Below are positions 17,092 to 25,517 of a DNA stretch of 31,609 nt, in pieces. Position numbers and translations under genes: made by a program. Below the pieces are notes generated by a model. That model ran no database searches and was not told the DNA's origin. It saw only the letters and a program-made list of their open reading frames with translations. This DNA comes from Arthrobacter sp. (GTDB lineage Bacteria; Actinomycetota; Actinomycetes; Actinomycetales; Micrococcaceae): positions 1 to 31,609 of the forward strand of contig JAODMS010000043.1 of the NCBI GenBank assembly GCA_025464925.1, given 5' to 3'. Every line of letters begins with the position of its first letter. Position 1 is the first letter of the stretch.

Positions 17092-18037
17092 GTCCGGCCG
17101 CGCCGAGGCGGTAACGCCCAAGCTGCTGCGCGCATGGCCGCTGCCGGGAGGCGGTTCAAGCAAGGACGACCGCGGATCCGTGCTCGTGATCGGTGGTGCG
17201 CGCAAGACGCCGGGAGCGGCGCTGCTCGCCGGGATCGCGGCCCTGCGCTCGGGCGCGGGCAGGCTGACGCTGGCCGTGGCGGAGTCGACGGCAGTCCAGC
17301 TGGCGGTCGCGCTGCCCGAGGCCGGCGTCACAGGCCTGCCCGAAAACGCCCGGGGATCCGTCCGCGGCTCAGGGGTGGAATCCCTCGACTCGGAGCTGGA
17401 GGCGGCGGACGCCGTTCTGGTGGGGCCGGGCCTGGACGATCTGGAGGAGACCAAGGCCCTGCTCAGCGCACTGCTGCAGCGGGAACAGCCACGCCCAGGC
17501 TCGGCGGGAGGCAATGGCAATGACGGCAAGCGGCCCGCGCTCATCCTCGATGCCTACGCCCTGGGCGCCCTCCCCGATCTCGCCGGCGAGATCGGGCCTT
17601 GGGCAGGCAGGCTGATCCTGACGCCGAACCTCAAAGAGGCCGGCATCCTGCTGGGCCGCGACGTCGAAGACCTCCACCGGGATATCCAGGACCTCGCGGA
17701 CAAGTACCGCGCTGTGGTGAGCTGCCAGGGCGTCGTTGCCGGCCCCCGGAAGGCGGCCGGCTCAACGGACACTCAAGAGGAGCTGCACCCCGCCGCCCTC
17801 TGGGAGATCAGCACCGGGCACGGCGGCCTGGGAACCTCAGGCAGCGGCGACGTGCTCGCGGGAGCCATCGCCGGCCTGCGGGCACGGGGCACCACGGACA
17901 CGCAGGCCGCCTGCTGGGGCACCCATCTGCACGCAGCTGCCGGGGACCGTCTCGCCAGCCGGCTGGGCGGCCTGGGCTACCTCGCCCGGGAACTCACCGA
18001 GGAACTGCCGCCGCTCATGATGGAGCTGCATACCTGA
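17075..18037 (+). CDS. nnrD: ADP/ATP-dependent NAD(P)H-hydrate dehydratase (stand-alone YjeF C-terminal domain)
   Basis: A 320-aa ribokinase-like enzyme that repairs hydrated NADH/NADPH using ADP or ATP. GSVLVIGGARKTPGAALLAG (34-53) and ALRSGAGRLTLA begin the domain, LTPN followed by Glu188 is the metal/substrate region, and GTSGSGDVLAG (253-263) carries catalytic Asp259. The usual LTPH histidine is Asn here. The epimerase half (NnrE), often fused at the N-terminus, is absent and not encoded nearby. GGAG precedes ATG 17075, which lies inside the 3' end of the histidine phosphatase gene. It is convergent with the glycerophosphodiesterase, 8 bp apart. Confidence 0.95.
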   Translation: MSTPAESGRAEAVTPKLLRAWPLPGGGSSKDDRGSVLVIGGARKTPGAALLAGIAALRSGAGRLTLAVAESTAVQLAVALPEAGVTGLPENARGSVRGSGVESLDSELEAADAVLVGPGLDDLEETKALLSALLQREQPRPGSAGGNGNDGKRPALILDAYALGALPDLAGEIGPWAGRLILTPNLKEAGILLGRDVEDLHRDIQDLADKYRAVVSCQGVVAGPRKAAGSTDTQEELHPAALWEISTGHGGLGTSGSGDVLAGAIAGLRARGTTDTQAACWGTHLHAAAGDRLASRLGGLGYLARELTEELPPLMMELHT

Positions 18038-18045
18038 AAGGCGGC

Positions 18046-18915
18046 CTACGCCCCTTCAATCCCATCCGGGGCGGAAGGCCGCCATTCGCCGCGCTCCTGC
18101 AGGACCTTCTTGAGCAGATCAGCGCGGTCCGTGACGATCCCGTCGACGCCGAGATCCAGCAGGCGGCGCATTTCCGCTTCCTCGTTGATGGTCCAGACAT
18201 GGACCTGCAGGCCGTGCCGGTGCGCGCGCGCGAGGAAGCCAGGCGTCACCACCGCCACGGCGCCATAGCGGACCGGGACCTGCAGGGCGTCCACGCCGCG
18301 GAGCGCCCATCCCGCCACGAGGCGCATCAACGGGACGGGCAGCACCGGGCCCAGCAGGATAAACAATGCATTGGACACGATGCCGGCCGAAGCCGCGGCG
18401 GGCCGGCTCAACTGCTTCAGCACCGCACGGCGCCGCCGGTCCGAGAAGCTGGCAACCAGAACCCGGTCATGAAGCCCGTGCCGTTCGATTGCCGCAGCGA
18501 GGGCATCTACCGAGTTCCAGTCCTTGACGTCAAGATTAAACCGGACGTCCGGAAAGGCAGCGACGAGTTCGTCGAACAGCGGAATCGGCTCCGCTCCGCG
18601 GATTTTCGCCCGAGCCACGGCCTCCGCAGCGAGCTCCGAGATCCGGCCCCGCCCGTCCGTGACACGGTCCAGGGTTCCGTCGTGGAACACCAGCAGCACG
18701 CCATCGGCCGTGGTGTGGACGTCCGTCTCCAGGTGCCGGAAGCCCAGCGCGACGGCGGCACGGAACGCCGCCATGGAGTTTTCCAGTCCGTCCCGGGAGA
18801 AGCCGCGGTGGGCCATGGCCAGGGGTGCCACCACGGGCCCGGCAGGCGCCGAGGCAGCCGGGGAGCCTCCGGCACCCGTGCCGCCGGATGAGAAGAAGGG
18901 GTGCGTGCGGGTCAC
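18046..18915 (-). CDS. Glycerophosphodiester phosphodiesterase
   Basis: A 289-aa GDPD-family enzyme releasing glycerol-3-phosphate from glycerophosphodiesters of phospholipid turnover. The TIM-barrel signatures are AMAHRGFS (catalytic His36-Arg37), LEN (44-46), HLETDVHTTADG (metal Glu63, Asp65) and VFHDGTLDR (His78). A 30-residue Gly/Ser/Ala-rich N-terminus without a strong hydrophobic stretch argues for a cytosolic protein. The start is GTG 18915. TACGCT lies exactly six bases upstream and there is no separate ribosome site, a good leaderless configuration. The C-terminus ends 8 bp from the nnrD stop. Confidence 0.95.
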   Translation of the reverse strand: MTRTHPFFSSGGTGAGGSPAASAPAGPVVAPLAMAHRGFSRDGLENSMAAFRAAVALGFRHLETDVHTTADGVLLVFHDGTLDRVTDGRGRISELAAEAVARAKIRGAEPIPLFDELVAAFPDVRFNLDVKDWNSVDALAAAIERHGLHDRVLVASFSDRRRRAVLKQLSRPAAASAGIVSNALFILLGPVLPVPLMRLVAGWALRGVDALQVPVRYGAVAVVTPGFLARAHRHGLQVHVWTINEEAEMRRLLDLGVDGIVTDRADLLKKVLQERGEWRPSAPDGIEGA

Positions 18916-18921
18916 TCCTGA

Positions 18922-18927
18922 AGCGTA
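18922..18927 (-). promoter_or_regulatory. -10-like TACGCT for a leaderless glycerophosphodiesterase mRNA
   Basis: TACGCT on the minus strand ends six bases before the GTG start codon, the spacing at which transcription would begin at or next to the start codon. The same hexamer precedes the rhodanese gene. No -35 match is evident. Confidence 0.5.
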
Positions 18928-18974
18928 CCGGAGCTCAAACCGCCACGTTCAGGAACCTGGCGGGCAACCCGTCA

Positions 18975-19223
18975 TCAGGAAGCCTGCCGCAAGATTTCCA
19001 CGCCGTCGCTGCAGTGCAGCAGCGTACGGCCGCGGCCGCCGTCGAGGTCCACCCAGACAGCAGTGTGATCCGACGTCACAGCATCGACCCGGCCGCCGGT
19101 TTCGTACCCGGGTGAGAGCCGGACCCGGACGCGGTCACCCTGCTCAAGGCTCTTCCAGTGCGCGTCCGGGTCCACCCGGCGCAGGGATTGGTCGTCAGTG
19201 TTTTCCGTGCGGTACCTGGCCAT
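18975..19223 (-). CDS. Small SH3-like beta-rich hypothetical protein
   Basis: An 82-aa protein from ATG 19223 with GGTGGGGA just upstream; the frame is open back to 19472, but that extension looks non-coding. After a polar N-terminus, the stretch GDRVRVRLSPGYETGGRVDAV, TAVWVDLDGGRGRTLLH and GVEIL has the alternating hydrophobic pattern and Gly turns of a KOW/SH3-type small barrel. I do not recognise a named family. It lies downstream of the Cof-type phosphatase gene on the same strand (112-bp gap) and upstream of the phosphodiesterase. Confidence 0.82.
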   Translation of the reverse strand: MARYRTENTDDQSLRRVDPDAHWKSLEQGDRVRVRLSPGYETGGRVDAVTSDHTAVWVDLDGGRGRTLLHCSDGVEILRQAS

Positions 19224-19335
19224 GAGTTCCCCACCATCAGTTTCTAGACCCGTCGCGAAATGCCAGCGTACGGGCCCAAGGTGAACGCCAGATGACTGCC
19301 AGCTGGGCATCAGGTGACCGGACCGGACCCGAATC

Positions 19336-20154
19336 TCAGGAAAGCCGCACGTCCAGGGCGGCGAGCTTGGCCTCGAGGATCTGGGCGACACCGTCGTCAT
19401 CGAAGTGGGGGGCCTGCTGGCCGGCGGCGCGGATCGCCTCCGGGTGGCCGCTGGCCATGGCGTACCCGTCACCGGCCCAGCGGAGCATCTCGATGTCGTT
19501 GGGCATGTCCCCGAATGCCACCACGTCCCCGGCGTCGACGCCCACAGAGGCGGCGTACTCGGCGAGCGTGACGGCCTTGTTGATGCCGGGAAGGGAAAGT
19601 TCCAGGAGCGCGACGGTCGGCGCCGAGTGGGTGGCCGCCGCCAGATGCGCGACGGCGGGTGTCACCTCGGCCAGGAACTCATCGGCCGTCCCCTCCCGGA
19701 CAATGGCCAGGAACTTCACCACGGAGTCCGCCGCGGTCAGCGTCCTGTGCAGCGGCGCTGGCGTGGACTCGGCGAGCAATTCGCTGGAGCCGTTCTCGAT
19801 GAACCCGGGTTCCAGGTGGAAGCCCGTCAAAGTTTCTGCGGCGAACAGTGCCGAGGGGCGCAGTCGCTTGATGATGCGGCGGGCCTCGTAGACCGCGTCC
19901 AGCCCGAGGGCCTTGGCCGAGACCAGGCGGTCCGCCTCAAGGTCCCACACCACCGCGCCATTGGAACAGATGACGGTCCCGGTGTGGCCCAGCTGGTCCT
20001 GCAGCGGGTGCAGCCAACGAGGCGGGCGTCCGGTCACGAAGACGAGCTCGACGCCGGCATCCCGGCAGGCGTGGAAGGCTCGAACGGTCCGTTCACTGAT
20101 CCTTCCGTCGTGGCCGAGGATCGTTCCGTCAATATCACTTGCTACCAGACGCAT
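19336..20154 (-). CDS. Cof-type HAD-IIB phosphatase
   Basis: A 272-aa HAD hydrolase. MRLVASDIDGTILGHDG places the nucleophile Asp7 and acid/base Asp9 at the very start. VFVTGRPP is motif II, CSNGAVVWD follows, KAVTLAEYA (the substrate-cap Lys region) marks motif III, and FGDMPNDIEML is motif IV. This is the Cof/YidA branch acting on small phosphorylated sugars, FMN or PLP-like compounds; specificity is not readable. ATG 20154 was chosen over 20190 because it begins the domain and because TACACT lies exactly six bases upstream with no Shine-Dalgarno, a leaderless arrangement. It is the second HAD-IIB gene in the window. Confidence 0.95.
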   Translation of the reverse strand: MRLVASDIDGTILGHDGRISERTVRAFHACRDAGVELVFVTGRPPRWLHPLQDQLGHTGTVICSNGAVVWDLEADRLVSAKALGLDAVYEARRIIKRLRPSALFAAETLTGFHLEPGFIENGSSELLAESTPAPLHRTLTAADSVVKFLAIVREGTADEFLAEVTPAVAHLAAATHSAPTVALLELSLPGINKAVTLAEYAASVGVDAGDVVAFGDMPNDIEMLRWAGDGYAMASGHPEAIRAAGQQAPHFDDDGVAQILEAKLAALDVRLS

Positions 20155-20160
20155 AGTGCC

Positions 20161-20166
20161 AGTGTA
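20161..20166 (-). promoter_or_regulatory. -10-like TACACT for the leaderless Cof-type phosphatase gene
   Basis: TACACT on the minus strand is separated from ATG 20154 by exactly six bases (GGCACT). It fits the TANNNT actinobacterial -10 pattern, and transcription would start at the ATG. Confidence 0.55.
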
Positions 20167-20265
20167 CGGGCGCAGGCCCATGGTCCTCATCTCCGTCGGC
20201 CTGCCGACCGCAGGAATGCGGCTGTCCGCCCTGGCACATTCCGGCCTGGAACCGGCTCCTCCGGG

Positions 20266-20778
20266 CTAGTGCCGTTCGTAGATGCCGGTCAGTGAGCCCC
20301 GGCCCAGCGTGTGCCGCGACAGCTTCGATTCCAGGCTTGCCGGTGACGTACCCGAGTCCAGTCCCGACTGCTCCACGTCCAGCGCGTGGACCGTGATGAC
20401 GTAGCGGTGCGGCCCGTGGCCCGGCGGCGGTGCGGCCCCGAGATAGCCGCGGAACCCGCCGTCGTTCTTCAGCTGCTGGGCACCAGGGGGAAGCAGCCGG
20501 CTTCCCTCCGCGCCTGCTCCGGCCGGCAGGGAAGTGATGCCGGCGGGGAGGTCCAGCACGGCCCAGTGCCAGAATCCGCCGCGCCCCGGCGCATCCGGGT
20601 CGAACATGGTGACCGCGTAGCTCCGGGTTCCGGCCGGAGCCCCGCTCCAGCTCAGCTGCGGGGATTCGTCCTGGCCACCGGCGCGCATCTTGCCGCTGCG
20701 CTGGGCCGGCGGAAGTGTTTGGCCGTCCTCGAACGACCCGCTGCTGACGTGGAAGGACGGAACATCGCGCTGTGTCAT
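20266..20778 (-). CDS. YbhB/YbcL (PEBP, Raf-kinase-inhibitor-like) family protein
   Basis: A 170-aa phosphatidylethanolamine-binding-protein fold. SPQLSWSGAPAGTRSYAVTMFDPDAPG is split over about residues 39-65 and contains the DPDAP ligand-pocket motif; GFWHWAVLDLPA and the second pocket motif GPHRYVITVHAL follow. The biochemical role of bacterial members is unsettled. It begins 9 bp after the PfkB kinase stop, and its ribosome site GAGAGG overlaps that stop codon, so the pair is an operon with likely translational coupling. No signal peptide is visible, so a cytosolic location is expected. Confidence 0.94.
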   Translation of the reverse strand: MTQRDVPSFHVSSGSFEDGQTLPPAQRSGKMRAGGQDESPQLSWSGAPAGTRSYAVTMFDPDAPGRGGFWHWAVLDLPAGITSLPAGAGAEGSRLLPPGAQQLKNDGGFRGYLGAAPPPGHGPHRYVITVHALDVEQSGLDSGTSPASLESKLSRHTLGRGSLTGIYERH

Positions 20779-20787
20779 GGCTGCCTC

Positions 20788-21813
20788 TCAGTGTCTGTCG
20801 AAGTCGGCCGCCTCGGGGCCGGCGCTTTCCGAGCCGGCACTGCTGGAATCCGCGGTGGCGGATTCCAGTGCCCCCAGCTCCATCTTGTTCAGTTCCATGC
20901 GAGTGGGCGGGTTCGCACCCGCCCGGGACACCGTCACCGCGGCTGCCCAGGCGGCATGGGCCAGGAGTTCATGGAGCGAACCGGCGGACAGCCCCCGGAG
21001 GTCCTTGCGGTTCTGCGCCCCGTCCAGGCCCAGGTCCACGACGCCGGACAGCAGCGCGGCCATAAAGGAGTCCCCGGCGCCGACCGTGTCCGCGACCTCC
21101 ACCGCGGGGGCGGGAAAGTGCGTTTCGCCGGCGGCATTGGCCGCCCAGGGCCCTTGGCCGCCGCGGGTGACAACCACCATCGCGGGGCCCTCGGTGCCGC
21201 CCAGCAACAGCCAGCGGCGCGCCGACTCAAGCGGATCGATTCCGGGGTAGAGCCATTCGAGATCCTCGTCGGAGGCCTTGACGACGTCCGCCAGGGCGAC
21301 GAACTTTTCGGCCTGCCGGCGCGCATACTCCACGTCGTTGATGATGCTCGGCCGGCAGTTGGGATCGAAGCTGATGGTCGCGGACGGATGAGCATGCTCG
21401 ACGGCGGCAAGCACCTCGGCGGCACCGGGTGCCAGCATCGTGGCAATCGATCCGGTGTGCAGCAGCGTGGTCCCCTGCAGCAGGAACGGCAAACGGTCCA
21501 CCAGTCCAGGAAGCTCCCAGGCGAGGTCGAAGGTGTAGCTGGCGGCGCCGTCGTCGTCAATCAGGGCGGTGGCCACGCTGGTGGGCAGGCCGTCCGGCGG
21601 CTGCGGCAGCATGACGGAGCTTGCCTTGAGGTGGGCGGCGAGGGATTCACCGTAGGCGTCACGGCCGTAGCGGCCGATGAACTGCACCGGGTGGTCCAGC
21701 CGCGCCAGCCCCACCGCCACATTCAGGGGGCTGCCGCCAACATGGGCCTGGACATCGGAGGAGCGCTGGACAACATCAACCAGTCCCTCGCCAATAACTG
21801 TGAGCATGGTCAT
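20788..21813 (-). CDS. PfkB-family sugar kinase (fructokinase-like)
   Basis: A 341-aa ribokinase-fold carbohydrate kinase. It has the N-terminal GEGLVDVV, substrate motif GGSPLNVAVGLARL (26-39), GRYGRDAYG, SFDPNCRPS (148-156) typical of fructokinases, and the anion hole/catalytic base DTVGAGDSF (Asp248). The last 30 residues are a Ser/Ala/Glu-rich tail beyond the usual family end. Fructose is the likely but unproven substrate. The start is ambiguous: ATG 21813 or ATG 21807. The latter has CAGAGT exactly six bases upstream, as in other apparently leaderless genes of this window. No sugar transporter lies beside it. Confidence 0.94.
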   Translation of the reverse strand: MTMLTVIGEGLVDVVQRSSDVQAHVGGSPLNVAVGLARLDHPVQFIGRYGRDAYGESLAAHLKASSVMLPQPPDGLPTSVATALIDDDGAASYTFDLAWELPGLVDRLPFLLQGTTLLHTGSIATMLAPGAAEVLAAVEHAHPSATISFDPNCRPSIINDVEYARRQAEKFVALADVVKASDEDLEWLYPGIDPLESARRWLLLGGTEGPAMVVVTRGGQGPWAANAAGETHFPAPAVEVADTVGAGDSFMAALLSGVVDLGLDGAQNRKDLRGLSAGSLHELLAHAAWAAAVTVSRAGANPPTRMELNKMELGALESATADSSSAGSESAGPEAADFDRH

Positions 21814-21964
21814 ACTCTGCCAGAGAACGCGGTCCGACGCCCGGTGTTTCGCTCAGCCCGGTTCCGCCGTGCTGGTGCTGGGGCGGAATTTGTCCCCCGG
21901 CATCCCGGCGGCAGGGTCTGTATGACGATGCCCTCCACGGTTCCCTCCTGAAGCCTTCAGGAAC

Positions 21965-23314
21965 TCATCCCCCGGCGCCGTCCTGCTCGTAGACGTCGGG
22001 GATGCCGTCATGGTCCGAGTCGACCTTCTCCTCTGCCTCCGCCTGGCGGTACTGGCGGTTCCGGGTACGCAGCACTGCGGTGGCCAGCAGGGCTGCGAGC
22101 AGGGAGGCCGCAAGGATCCCCACCTTGGCGTGGTCATCGTTCACGCTTCCCCGGCCAAAACTCAGTTCGGCTACCAGCAGTGAAACGGTGAAACCGATGC
22201 CGGCCAGGAGCGAGACGCCGAAGATGTCAATCCACTTAAACGAACTGTCGAGCCTTGCCCTCGTGGCCTTGGTAAGAAGCCAGGTGGTACCCAGGATGCC
22301 GACCGGTTTGCCCAGCACCAGGGCCAGAATGATGCCCACGGCCACCTGATTCGTCAGCGCCGAGCCGAGTCCCTCCCAGCCGCCCACGGCAACCCCGGCG
22401 GAGAAGAAGGCGAAGATCGGCACGGCGATCCCGGCGGAGATCGGGCGGAAACGGTGTTCGAAGATTTCGGCAAGGCCGGGTCCGGCGTCCGGGCCGCCAC
22501 TGGCCCGGGACCGGATCACCGGGATGGCGACGCCGAGCAGGACTCCGGCCACCGTGGCGTGGATGCCGGAGGCGTGGACCAACGCCCAGGTTGCGGCGCC
22601 CAGGGGCAGCAGGATCAGCCAGGCGGCGGGGAGCTTGGTGCCGAAGAATCTGCGGTACTTCTGCGCCAGGAAGGTGTAGAGGCCCAGCGGAAGCAATGCC
22701 AGCAGCAACGGCACTGGCTGGAAGTCGCTGGTGTAGAAGACCGCAATGATGCTGATCGCCAGCAAGTCATCCACCACCGCGAGGGTGAGCAGGAAGATGC
22801 GCAAGGCGCTGGGCAGGTGCGAGCCGATGATCGCCAGCACTGCGACGGCGAACGCGATATCCGTGGCGGTGGGGATGGCCCAGCCGCGCAGCGTCTCCGG
22901 GCTGGCAAGGTTGACCACGGCGTAAACCAGGGCCGGAACAAGAACACCGCCCGCCGCCGCGGCGACGGGCACGATCGATTTGCTCGGCTGCCGCAAATCT
23001 CCGGCAACAAATTCCCGTTTAAGCTCGAGCCCGACGAGGAAGAAGAAGATGCCCAACAGCCCGTCGGCGGCCCAGGCCCCCAGGCTCAGGTCAAGATGCC
23101 AGGGCGCGTAGCCGACCCGGAAGTCCCGCAGGGCGAAGTAGCTCTCCGACGCCGGCGAGTTGGCCCAGATGAGTGCGATCACGGCCGCCGCCACCAGGAG
23201 GGCACCGCCCACCGTTTCCTTGCGGAGGATCTCGCCGATCCGCAGTGATTCCGCGTAACTGCCGCGGCCAAGGACGGTGAGACGCTGGGGCTTGGGAGGA
23301 GGGGTGTCGCTCAT
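21965..23314 (-). CDS. nhaA: NhaA-type Na+/H+ antiporter with Asp-rich C-terminal tail
   Basis: A 449-aa membrane protein with about 12 helices that exports Na+ (or Li+) in exchange for protons, supporting pH and salt homeostasis. It shows [12 protein letters not shown] (91-102), [13 protein letters not shown] (148-160) with the unwound-helix Thr/Asp, and the ion-binding VVDDLLAI with Asp182-Asp183. [12 protein letters not shown] and [18 protein letters not shown] near the end are also typical. The cytosolic C-terminus ends in [12 protein letters not shown] (432-443), a DxDxDGxxD loop resembling thrombospondin type 3 or EF-hand calcium sites, which E. coli NhaA lacks. AGGA lies four bases before the ATG. 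Confidence 0.96.
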   Translation of the reverse strand: MSDTPPPKPQRLTVLGRGSYAESLRIGEILRKETVGGALLVAAAVIALIWANSPASESYFALRDFRVGYAPWHLDLSLGAWAADGLLGIFFFLVGLELKREFVAGDLRQPSKSIVPVAAAAGGVLVPALVYAVVNLASPETLRGWAIPTATDIAFAVAVLAIIGSHLPSALRIFLLTLAVVDDLLAISIIAVFYTSDFQPVPLLLALLPLGLYTFLAQKYRRFFGTKLPAAWLILLPLGAATWALVHASGIHATVAGVLLGVAIPVIRSRASGGPDAGPGLAEIFEHRFRPISAGIAVPIFAFFSAGVAVGGWEGLGSALTNQVAVGIILALVLGKPVGILGTTWLLTKATRARLDSSFKWIDIFGVSLLAGIGFTVSLLVAELSFGRGSVNDDHAKVGILAASLLAALLATAVLRTRNRQYRQAEAEEKVDSDHDGIPDVYEQDGAGG

Positions 23315-23435
23315 GGGGTCCTAAAATTGGGTCGACAGAACTATGCCGACCAGACTTCCCGGCGCACCTGGGCCCAGTCTATTCGCAATCGGCGGCAGTC
23401 CGCGCATGCTGCGGAAGCTCTGTCCGGGCCGTGGC

Positions 23436-24230
23436 TCAGGACAGCAGCGACCGCACGAGTTCGCGGCACTTGCGATAGGCGGCGGCCTTCGGGTCAATCA
23501 GGGCGAAGTGGTCACCGGGGACCTTCAGCAGTTGGACGGGGGCCCCCGCCGCTTTCGCAGCTCCCGCATACGCCTCGGACTGGCTCATCGGCACGGTGTC
23601 GTCCTCGGTGCCGTGCACGGCATAGACCGGGATCCGTAGCGGCAGGGCACTCATCGGGTCCGCATATCTATGCCGTTTGGGGTATTTATCCGAGGAACCG
23701 CCCAGCAGATTGCTGACCGCGCCGTTGCTGAGATTCAGCCGCTCGGCGTCGGCCAGGTTGAGCACCCCTGACTGACTTACGACGCCGGTGAGGTACACCT
23801 CGCCGTCGCCGTCCCTGCGCACAAGCTGGCGGTCCGCCTCGGGTGCGCCGAGCTCCGCGAGCCGGTTGCGGCCAGCCGCCCAGACGGCGAGGTGCCCGCC
23901 GGCGGAGTGCCCCAGTGCAACGACTCTGTCCAGCCCGAGGCCGTGTTCACCGGCAATGTCGCGTAGCTTGTCGATTCCGGCGAGCACGTCGGCAAAGGTG
24001 CGCGGCCAGCCGCCGCCGTTTCCGGCCCGCCGGTACTCGAGGTTCCAGGCGGCGATGCCGTGCGCGGCAAGGTCCTTCGCGAGCGGCTCACCTAGTTCGG
24101 CGCCGTACTGCGAGCGCCAGTAGCCGCCATGGATTACCACCACCACACCTTTGGGTTCGGCCCCCTCCGGCAGGAAAAGTTCTCCCCATTGGTTGGAATC
24201 ATCGCCGTAGTGGTATTTGTACCGCTTCAC
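23436..24230 (-). CDS. Alpha/beta hydrolase (esterase or kynurenine-formamidase-like)
   Basis: A 264-aa alpha/beta-hydrolase. The GTG start at 24230 is supported by GAGGAGG five bases upstream; the open frame to 24278 is not. The oxyanion motif HGGYW (34-38), nucleophile elbow GHSAGG (Ser109), acid in HGTEDDTVP (Asp210 or 211) and His241 in PGDHF form the triad. The HGGxW plus GHSAGG combination is that of the BD-FAE / kynurenine formamidase group, but no tryptophan-degradation genes lie nearby, so a carboxylesterase role is equally possible. No signal peptide. It is divergent from the RelA/SpoT-domain gene and 121 bp upstream of nhaA on the same strand... i.e. transcribed after nhaA. Confidence 0.93.
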   Translation of the reverse strand: MKRYKYHYGDDSNQWGELFLPEGAEPKGVVVVIHGGYWRSQYGAELGEPLAKDLAAHGIAAWNLEYRRAGNGGGWPRTFADVLAGIDKLRDIAGEHGLGLDRVVALGHSAGGHLAVWAAGRNRLAELGAPEADRQLVRRDGDGEVYLTGVVSQSGVLNLADAERLNLSNGAVSNLLGGSSDKYPKRHRYADPMSALPLRIPVYAVHGTEDDTVPMSQSEAYAGAAKAAGAPVQLLKVPGDHFALIDPKAAAYRKCRELVRSLLS

Positions 24231-24393
24231 AGTGTCCTCCTCGGGGCGGGGTGAACCCGCAACGGAGACTGCCCCCAAGTGTCACCGCCGCTGCCGCCGC
24301 GGCCAGGGACCGCGGCCGCACTTCAGCCATGTGCAGAGCCTACCTTGGACGTCGCGCGGCACGGCGCAAGCCGACGCCGTCGCAGCTGCGCCG

Positions 24394-24399
24394 TAAGCT
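24394..24399 (+). promoter_or_regulatory. -10-like TAAGCT for a leaderless alarmone-synthetase mRNA
   Basis: TAAGCT is followed by exactly six bases (GGACGC) and then ATG 24406. No Shine-Dalgarno is present, so transcription starting at the ATG is likely. It is one of the three best examples of this arrangement in the window. Confidence 0.55.
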
Positions 24400-24405
24400 G
24401 GACGC

Positions 24406-25512
24406 ATGGCTAGCAATTGGGACCGCCTGGACCCCAGCATGCGCAAATCGGTGCAGGAAAACGTGGAACTCTACGAGCGGCTCCGTCCTGCCCTGAAACT
24501 GGTCACCCGGGAAGTCTTGCTCACGCTGCGGGCCATGCTCAAGGACACCGAAGTAACCCCGCTGTTCGTCACCGGCCGCACCAAGACCGTGGAGTCGTTC
24601 CGTGAGAAGATCTCCCGGATAGAGGAGCCGCTGGAACCCGGAGGCCCTCCGGTCCTGAAGTTCCCCGACCCGTTCCGGACGCTCAATGACATGGTCGGCA
24701 TCCGCGTCATCACGAAACTCCCGGCGGAAAACGCGGTGGTGGCCAACCTCATCAAGCGCCAGCGCCAGCTCTTCGACTGCCGCGGGGACCGCGAGAAGGA
24801 CATCGGTTCCATTGAATCCGGTACTTACGGCTATTCCAGCCGGCACCTGATCCTGCGCACCCTCCAGAACGAGGCCGTCAAGGAGTACCAGCAGGCCTTC
24901 AACCCGGACATCCCGCCGAACGGCAGCTACTTCTTCGAATGCCAGATTCGCACCGTGTTCGCCCATGCCTGGAGCGAGATCGAGCACGACATCCGTTTCA
25001 AAGCCGAGGATCCCCGCGCCTGGACCCCGCACTTCGACCGCCAGTTCACCGCCACGGCAGCCATGCTGGAAACAGTGGAGGGAGCCTTCTCGGACCTGCA
25101 CGACCGCTATGAGGAGGTCCGCAGCTACTGGGACATGGACGGCGAAGGCGCGGCCCAGCTCACTCCGAACCGGATCCGCGACGTCTGGCGGACGCTACTG
25201 CCCCACGTGGACCGCAAGGTCGATGATGACTGGGGCTGGGCAGCCGAGCTGATGGCCGCCCATGGCCTCAACCAGACCGTCCAGCTGGCCGGCCTGCTCA
25301 GCGCCAACCGGATCACCGAGGTCCGCAAGGCCCTGGACCACCGTTACTCCCCCGGGCCGGACCGGCTGCTGGATGACCTGCTGCTGTGGCAGTACGGCAC
25401 CAGACACATCGACCTCACCGCGGAGGCGCCTGACGTCGTCCCCCACCCGCGGCGGGACAGCCTCCTGCGGCGGCTCAAGCAGATCGAGCGCTACCGCCTG
25501 ACGCAGGTGTAG
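24406..25512 (+). CDS. RelA/SpoT-domain (p)ppGpp synthetase, small alarmone synthetase type with C-terminal extension
   Basis: A 368-aa protein with a synthetase domain (about 50-200) but no HD hydrolase, TGS or ACT domain. GRTKTVESFREKI (57-69) binds ATP phosphates, DPFRTLNDMVGIRVI holds Asp95, and YGYSSRHLIL (141-150) is the G-loop. FFECQIRT (176-183) carries the catalytic Glu178, followed by HAWSEIEHDIRFK. All key residues are present, so it should transfer pyrophosphate from ATP to GDP/GTP; a toxic adenosine-alarmone or tRNA-modifying variant cannot be excluded. The C-terminal ~130 residues (RDVWRTLLPHVDRK onward) match nothing I recognise. A GNAT gene starts 5 bp after the stop. Confidence 0.93.
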   Translation: MASNWDRLDPSMRKSVQENVELYERLRPALKLVTREVLLTLRAMLKDTEVTPLFVTGRTKTVESFREKISRIEEPLEPGGPPVLKFPDPFRTLNDMVGIRVITKLPAENAVVANLIKRQRQLFDCRGDREKDIGSIESGTYGYSSRHLILRTLQNEAVKEYQQAFNPDIPPNGSYFFECQIRTVFAHAWSEIEHDIRFKAEDPRAWTPHFDRQFTATAAMLETVEGAFSDLHDRYEEVRSYWDMDGEGAAQLTPNRIRDVWRTLLPHVDRKVDDDWGWAAELMAAHGLNQTVQLAGLLSANRITEVRKALDHRYSPGPDRLLDDLLLWQYGTRHIDLTAEAPDVVPHPRRDSLLRRLKQIERYRLTQV

Positions 25513-25517
25513 GGGCT

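Noticed and set aside
20386..21951. 521-residue plus-strand open frame
   Set aside because: It runs antisense through the PEBP-like and PfkB genes, both of which have complete family motifs. Its own translation is low-complexity Arg/Gly/Ala without motifs.
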